Source of the DNA: Treponema sp.
GTDB lineage: Bacteria > Spirochaetota > Spirochaetia > Treponematales > Treponemataceae
Length of the DNA stretch: 17,308 nucleotides
Assembly (NCBI GenBank): GCA_017614655.1
Contig: JAGABO010000144.1
Location: forward strand, 1 to 17,308
Direction: 5' to 3'
Shown: one piece after another, positions 13,502 through 17,308 of the stretch
Position numbering within the stretch: position 1 is the stretch's first letter
How the letters are laid out: every line of letters starts with the position of its first letter
Position numbers and translations under genes: made by a program
Notes under the pieces: model-generated
What the model was told of the DNA's origin: nothing
Seen by the model: only the letters and a program-made list of their open reading frames with translations
The model's database searches: none

Positions 13502-15255
13502 TTAAAACTAAAACTTGTAACCGGATCACAGAAAAGTCTTACAAGTTCTTTCTGACTTTTGTGACGGCTCTTTATAAACAGAGTTCCTGTTTCGGCCTTG
13601 TAAACATAACCCGATGAGTTATAAGTTTCAAAGCGAGGGTCTGTTCTGAACATAATTCCCTGCATTTCTATCTTAGCATGGAAAGTCGGAACACCTTTAA
13701 AGATAAGGTAGTTTGTAAGTCCGAGAGGGAAATCAATATTAATACTTACAGTTCCTTCTTCGTCCATTGTATAGCCGCTGACATCTGCACATGTCCAGAC
13801 CCATACAGGACGTGAACCGTAGTAACCGAGGATCTGCTGGTGCGGATAGAACCTGTTGTCCGTAACAATAAGCGGATAAAGCTGCGAAAGAGTGCGCCAG
13901 TCAAACTGCTGAACTTCTACAAGAGCAGTATTTATAAGAAGCCGTCCTGCCTCTGCAAGATCACTGCGGTTAAGTACCGGAGCTCCGGCCAAAAGAGCTG
14001 AACCAATTTCTGCATAAAGAAGAGTTCCGGCCTTGTTGCCGTTAAAGCTTAAAGTAAATGAATCATCTTTTAATGAACAGTTGTCTTCTATTTCTTCTAT
14101 ACAGCGGCTTAAAAGAGGTTCAAGAAGTGCTGCCTGTTCTTTTGCAGAAACGCTGAGCTGTGCATAAACCTTGAGTATTGCTCCAGCCTGTACAAGATTC
14201 GGTGAGAAGTCGGATATGTAACCGGGCATTGTAAGCAGGTTCTTTACGCGCTGAGTTTTCTTTTCGCGGAGAATAAAGTCTGTAATTCCGTCCATGCTGA
14301 ATATGTCGGCGTTACGTGTTGAAATTGCGTTGTCTACCATTGACATGATGTTGTCGTTCTGCATGACAAGAGTTTCGTCCATTTCTACAAGACTTGCAAA
14401 ATACGGTGCAGTAAAATAAGTTCGCTTTGTTCCCCTTCTGAACGAAGAAGGTACGCTGTCCAGAGCTTCGTTAAATTTATTGACGGAAGCCATTTCTGCA
14501 ACATAAACGGCCATTTCGTTTTCACTTACAACATCAGACTGGGAAGAAGAAAGTACCGACTGAAGTTTTGAAAGCGATTCCTGACGAAGAAGTTTTACGT
14601 TTGCTTCATAAGTTTCTGCATCTGTTCCAGGGAAACCGGTAATCTGATCAAAAGTAAATTTCTGAACTGGATTATATGAAGTAAAATATGCACGGGGTTC
14701 TGTTTTTGAAAGGTGCATTTTTGAATCAACAAATTCGCCTGCATAAAGTGCAAAAAGTCCGTCCTTTGCAAACAGTGAGATCCTGTTTCTTGTAGAAGAA
14801 TCCGGGGTTGCATTTTCGTTAAGACGATAGGGAACAAAAATTGAATTTACATTGTCGCCGAACAAAGCATCAATAGAGAATTTAATTCCGTTTTCTGCTT
14901 TTTTATCTGCCGTAAGAACAAGAACCGTACCGCCTGTAAACTCCATCTTAAAACCGGAGTCCGTTTTTTCCCAGGCAACAAGCGACAGCGGCCTTTTTCC
15001 GCCAAAAGGAGAAACTGCTTCTACGGAAGTTTCTTCATCAGCATAAAAAACAAGTCCCTTGTATTCAGCACGGAACCTGCCGGTAAGACTAAGGTTGTGA
15101 TTTTCGTCTTCTTTCTGATATATAGTAACGGAAAGATCGTTTATTGACTGAGAAATAAGTGATTGTGTCTTAAATTGAATAACAAAAATGCCGATAATAA
15201 CTACGGCATAAAGGACCAATAGTCCCGAAAACTTTCTTAACGGATGTTTACGCAT
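13498..15255 (-). CDS. Membrane-anchored protein of unknown function
   Basis: I do not recognise this 585-residue protein. After a basic start (MRKHPLRKFSG) there is one membrane helix at about residues 11-28 (LLVLYAVVIIGIFVIQF), probably an uncleaved signal anchor that leaves the bulk in the periplasm. Residues 35-180 look beta-rich (GRFRAEYKGLVFYADEETSV, then FGGKRPLS). The middle is mostly helical with many Leu/Ala and Ser. The C-terminal 100 residues are again beta-like, with VWVWTCADVSGYT, FPLGLTNYLIFKG and FRTDPRFETYNSSGYVY. A conserved spirochaete envelope protein is a reasonable guess only. An in-frame TTG at 15291 would extend it by 12 residues, but a TATAAT sits immediately before that TTG, so transcription would start after it. 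I therefore prefer the ATG at 15255. It is convergent with ppk and divergent from the TPR lipoprotein gene. Confidence 0.8.
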   Translation of the reverse strand: MRKHPLRKFSGLLVLYAVVIIGIFVIQFKTQSLISQSINDLSVTIYQKEDENHNLSLTGRFRAEYKGLVFYADEETSVEAVSPFGGKRPLSLVAWEKTDSGFKMEFTGGTVLVLTADKKAENGIKFSIDALFGDNVNSIFVPYRLNENATPDSSTRNRISLFAKDGLFALYAGEFVDSKMHLSKTEPRAYFTSYNPVQKFTFDQITGFPGTDAETYEANVKLLRQESLSKLQSVLSSSQSDVVSENEMAVYVAEMASVNKFNEALDSVPSSFRRGTKRTYFTAPYFASLVEMDETLVMQNDNIMSMVDNAISTRNADIFSMDGITDFILREKKTQRVKNLLTMPGYISDFSPNLVQAGAILKVYAQLSVSAKEQAALLEPLLSRCIEEIEDNCSLKDDSFTLSFNGNKAGTLLYAEIGSALLAGAPVLNRSDLAEAGRLLINTALVEVQQFDWRTLSQLYPLIVTDNRFYPHQQILGYYGSRPVWVWTCADVSGYTMDEEGTVSINIDFPLGLTNYLIFKGVPTFHAKIEMQGIMFRTDPRFETYNSSGYVYKAETGTLFIKSRHKSQKELVRLFCDPVTSFSFN

Positions 15256-15256
15256 T

Positions 15257-15285
15257 TTGACTATTTTACTTCTTAAGGCTATAAA
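15257..15285 (+). promoter_or_regulatory. Sigma70-type promoter of the TPR lipoprotein gene
   Basis: TTGACT (15257-15262) and TATAAA (15280-15285) are separated by exactly 17 bases. Transcription would start near 15292, leaving an 18-base leader with a weak GGTGA 6 bases before the ATG at 15310. The element lies inside the leader of the divergent gene. Confidence 0.7.
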
Positions 15286-15290
15286 ATTCA

Positions 15291-15296
15291 ATTATA
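15291..15296 (-). promoter_or_regulatory. Probable -10 element of the divergent membrane-anchored protein gene
   Basis: The minus strand reads TATAAT here, with only a weak TTTTAT at the -35 distance of 17 bases. It would give a start near 15284 and a leader of about 29 bases to the ATG at 15255. It is 5 bases from the -10 of the opposite promoter. Confidence 0.45.
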
Positions 15297-15309
15297 CGGT
15301 GAAAATATT

Positions 15310-16965
15310 ATGAATAAAAAAATGACTGATTTTATTAAACTTCTTTTAACCGCTGTTCTTGTTTCTGCACTTTTTTCCTGTGCAACAACACCTGCCGATT
15401 CAGGACAGACTATACAGACAGAAAGTTCTGACTATATTCCTGACAACGAATTTACGGTTGAAGGATTTCTAGAAAACGTAAAAAACATTGCACGCACCGG
15501 AGACTATGCTTCTTCTCTTTATGAATTCCAGCGCATTTCTCCAAAAACAAAAAAACGAATCGGATTAAACCGAGAACTTTACTATTTTAAAGCTCAGCTT
15601 CTTAATGTAACGGGCGATTCAGACAGTGCACTAAAGCAGGCAGATGAACTCCTTAAAAAATATCCTTCTGATGAAAAACTCATCACTTTTAGAAAGAACG
15701 TTAAAAAACAGAAGTTTATGTCACAGTTAAGAAAAGAGCTTGATGCAGAAAATCAGTCCGGAGCAATAACTCTTTTTGATTCTCTTGATGATGATTTCAA
15801 AAATGATTTTCAGCTTTCACTCATGAAGGCATCTCTTCTTACTGCAGAAAACCGTCTTGATGAAGCCGAACAGGAATGTGACAGAATCGACGCATTCAAT
15901 CCGTCGAGTATTGAAGTTATGGAAATCCGCCTTGCAATAACGGAACGCCGCGGAGATACAAAAAAGAAAAACGAGCAGCTCAAAAAAATAGTTGCAAAAG
16001 ATCCCAAAAACGCACAGGCAAATATTGAACTTGCAGAAGGTGCCGCAATTAAGAAGAATTACGGTCTTGCAAAAAAATATTATCAGACTGCACTTTCCGG
16101 AAATCCAAAAAATGAAGATGCTCTGTTCGGACTTGCTCAGATGGACTACTATCTGGAAAATGATCAGGCTGCAAAAAAAACACTTGAACGCCTTCTCGAA
16201 ATAAATCCGTCAAACGCACAGGCTTACTCATATCTTGCAAAGCTTGCTTATGCCGATGACAAATACAAGATTGCCGTAAACAACATCGAAAAAGCAATTG
16301 CAATAGATGACAAAAACTACGACTACTATCTGGATTACGGACTCTTCCTTCGTTCTGCAGGACGCTTTAAGGATGCAGAAGATTCCTGGACAAAAGCAAT
16401 TGCACTTAAACCAGACTATTTTCTGGCTTATGCATACAGAGCCGGAATTTATGATGAACAGAATAAATTTAAGGAAGCTCTTGCTGACTATAAAAAAGTA
16501 ATTCAATTTAATCCGAAGTATTACTTTGCTTACGAAAGCATCGGCATTCTTGCGCTTCATGAAAAAAACTACAAGGATGCACTTTTTGCATTCCAGACCT
16601 GCCGTGATTATAACAAGGAAAACATTTCCTATCCGCTTATGATTACTTACTGTTACTACATGCTTGGAAACGAAAACGAAGCAAAGAAATTCAGTGAAAG
16701 CGTTTACAGAAGGTTATCTGACAAGGGCAGCATGGATTACAAGATGCTTCGCGCCTATCACGATAAAAACGGGTTCCAGACTTTTCCGCAGCAGATAGCA
16801 GCACTTAAGAATATAAATGAACGTGGAAAGATGTATTTCTACCTTGCACTTTTCTATGAACTTTCGGGTTCCACAGAAGCAGCAAAAGAATTCTACTCAA
16901 AAGTACTGAACATGAACAGTCCGATGTTCTTTGAATACAGGCTGGCAGAGTGGACTGTTGAGTGA
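15310..16965 (+). CDS. TPR-repeat lipoprotein
   Basis: This 551-residue protein starts with a lipoprotein signal peptide. Basic residues and a Leu/Val core lead to the lipobox ALFSC, with lipidation predicted at Cys24; the Phe/Ser spacing is tolerated in spirochaetes. A low-complexity Thr/Ser linker follows. From about residue 165 the sequence is built of back-to-back 34-residue TPR units, at least seven clear ones. Typical ends are ALSGNPKNEDA, LLEINPSNAQA, AIAIDDKNYDY, AIALKPDYFLA and VIQFNPKYYFA. Residues 60-160 are helical and may hold weaker repeats. Such proteins scaffold complexes at the membrane; the partner is unknown. It is the only gene rightward from its own promoter, divergent from the membrane-anchored protein, and the two may work together in the envelope (inference from proximity only). 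It ends just before the 7-base repeat array. Confidence 0.9.
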   Translation: MNKKMTDFIKLLLTAVLVSALFSCATTPADSGQTIQTESSDYIPDNEFTVEGFLENVKNIARTGDYASSLYEFQRISPKTKKRIGLNRELYYFKAQLLNVTGDSDSALKQADELLKKYPSDEKLITFRKNVKKQKFMSQLRKELDAENQSGAITLFDSLDDDFKNDFQLSLMKASLLTAENRLDEAEQECDRIDAFNPSSIEVMEIRLAITERRGDTKKKNEQLKKIVAKDPKNAQANIELAEGAAIKKNYGLAKKYYQTALSGNPKNEDALFGLAQMDYYLENDQAAKKTLERLLEINPSNAQAYSYLAKLAYADDKYKIAVNNIEKAIAIDDKNYDYYLDYGLFLRSAGRFKDAEDSWTKAIALKPDYFLAYAYRAGIYDEQNKFKEALADYKKVIQFNPKYYFAYESIGILALHEKNYKDALFAFQTCRDYNKENISYPLMITYCYYMLGNENEAKKFSESVYRRLSDKGSMDYKMLRAYHDKNGFQTFPQQIAALKNINERGKMYFYLALFYELSGSTEAAKEFYSKVLNMNSPMFFEYRLAEWTVE

Positions 16966-16973
16966 TTCTTGGC

Positions 16974-17071
16974 AATTGGTAATTTTTAATTCATAATTGT
17001 TAATGCATAATTTTTAATTCATAATTGGTAATTCATAATTGGTAATGCATAATTGGTAATTGTGAATCAAT
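16974..17071. repeat. AT-rich array of fourteen 7-base units
   Basis: From 16974 the sequence divides without gaps into 14 heptamers, each starting AAT: AATTGGT, AATTTTT, AATTCAT, AATTGTT, AATGCAT and variants, ending AATTGTG, AATCAAT. AATTGGT occurs four times, AATTCAT three times, AATTTTT and AATGCAT twice each. Only the last four positions vary, and from a small set. It fills most of the gap between two convergent genes. It resembles the short tandem heptamer repeats known from some cyanobacteria and other bacteria, but its function is unknown. Confidence 0.85.
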
Positions 17072-17097
17072 GAATTAAACATATGCATTATCAATTA
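16994..17097. terminator. Inverted repeat that could end transcription from both convergent genes
   Basis: The 15 bases at 16994-17008 (TAATTGTTAATGCAT) are the reverse complement, with one mismatch, of 17083-17097. The second arm contains the stop codon of the cytidylate kinase-like gene. The loop is long (74 bases) and the stem is AT-only, so a terminator role is tentative. Confidence 0.3.
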
Positions 17098-17308
17098 AGA
17101 ATCAGTAAAAACCTTTATATAATCAGCAAGAAAATCAACGGTGCCGTCTATTCCGAGCTTACTTGAATTTATACAAAGGCTGTAGGTTGAAGCATGGCCC
17201 CACTTTCCTTTTTTACAGAAGTGATCATGATAAAGCCGTCTTGTCTTGTCGTGGCGTTCAATTGTCTTTACGGCATCCTTTTCTGATTTGCCGCGCTTTT
17301 CCATGACA
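17095..17308 (-). CDS. Cytidylate kinase-like family protein (partial, C-terminal end only)
   Basis: Only the last 70 residues or so are in the window; the coding frame continues past 17308. The visible part, VMEKRGKSEKDAVKTIE followed by HDKTRRLYHDHF and then GKWGHASTYSLCINSSKLGID, matches the C-terminus of the cytidylate kinase-like family. That family is known for a K-R-Y-H/Y block, a WG-x-x-S-x-Y-x-L-C segment and a final GI(D/E)GT helix. The ATG at 17304 is internal: family members continue upstream of the ERxGxSEK(D/E)A segment. These proteins resemble small nucleoside-monophosphate kinases, but their substrates are mostly untested. The gene is convergent with the TPR lipoprotein gene, and its stop codon sits in an inverted repeat. 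Confidence 0.8.
   Translation of the reverse strand, partial: VMEKRGKSEKDAVKTIERHDKTRRLYHDHFCKKGKWGHASTYSLCINSSKLGIDGTVDFLADYIKVFTDS

Noticed and set aside
15256..15291. A TTG start at 15291 for the membrane-anchored protein
   Set aside because: TATAAT lies directly before it, so the transcript would begin after the TTG; no SD is visible there.
16974..17071. A CRISPR-like array
   Set aside because: The units are 7 bases with no spacers, and no cas gene is in the window.

Overview
The window looks like a chromosomal segment of a spirochaete, most probably a host-associated Treponema. The evidence is moderate to low G+C, a spirochaete-style lipobox (LFSC) on a TPR lipoprotein, several signal-peptide or membrane-anchored proteins I cannot assign to a known family, and a mixture of housekeeping enzymes in short operons. 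The genus is an inference from gene content; no rRNA or other phylogenetic marker is present.

Layout. (1) Positions 1-1094, minus: the 5' part of an exported protein with a bacterial SH3-like domain at the window edge. (2) 1217-4767, minus: a tight four-gene operon, in transcription order purM, argC (type 2), an exported beta-barrel-like protein, purN. It is driven by a good sigma70-type promoter at 4812-4840. Just past purN lies a second, diverged copy of the last codons of purN, separated from the first by two hairpins. (3) 4874-5326, minus: a YkgJ-type cysteine-cluster protein. (4) 5509-6576 and 6651-8234, plus: an orphan PTS EIIC membrane protein (PfoR-like family) and a cardiolipin synthase with two intact HKD motifs. 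(5) 8400-13501, plus: a three-gene unit made of an (alpha/alpha)6 GH63/MGH-like glycosidase relative, a Ppx/GppA-HD protein and polyphosphate kinase Ppk1. (6) 13498-15255, minus: a membrane-anchored protein of unknown function that meets ppk tail-to-tail with overlapping stop codons. (7) 15310-16965, plus: a TPR lipoprotein, divergent from the previous gene over overlapping promoters. (8) 16974-17071: an AT-rich array of 7-base units. (9) 17095-17308, minus: the C-terminal end of a cytidylate kinase-like protein.

How the genes fit together. purM and purN catalyse two steps of IMP synthesis (PurN the third, PurM the fifth) and share a transcript with an arginine-biosynthesis enzyme and an envelope protein. 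In the 8.4-13.5 kb unit Ppk1 keeps its catalytic histidines. The two proteins encoded before it belong to enzyme families but carry substitutions at expected active-site positions, so this is the most interesting functional unit in the window. Nothing here resembles a CRISPR array, transposase, phage, tRNA or rRNA. The best candidates for something undescribed are the degenerate-enzyme/Ppk1 unit and the purN tail duplication with its hairpins. No stretch longer than 300 bases lacks a gene.
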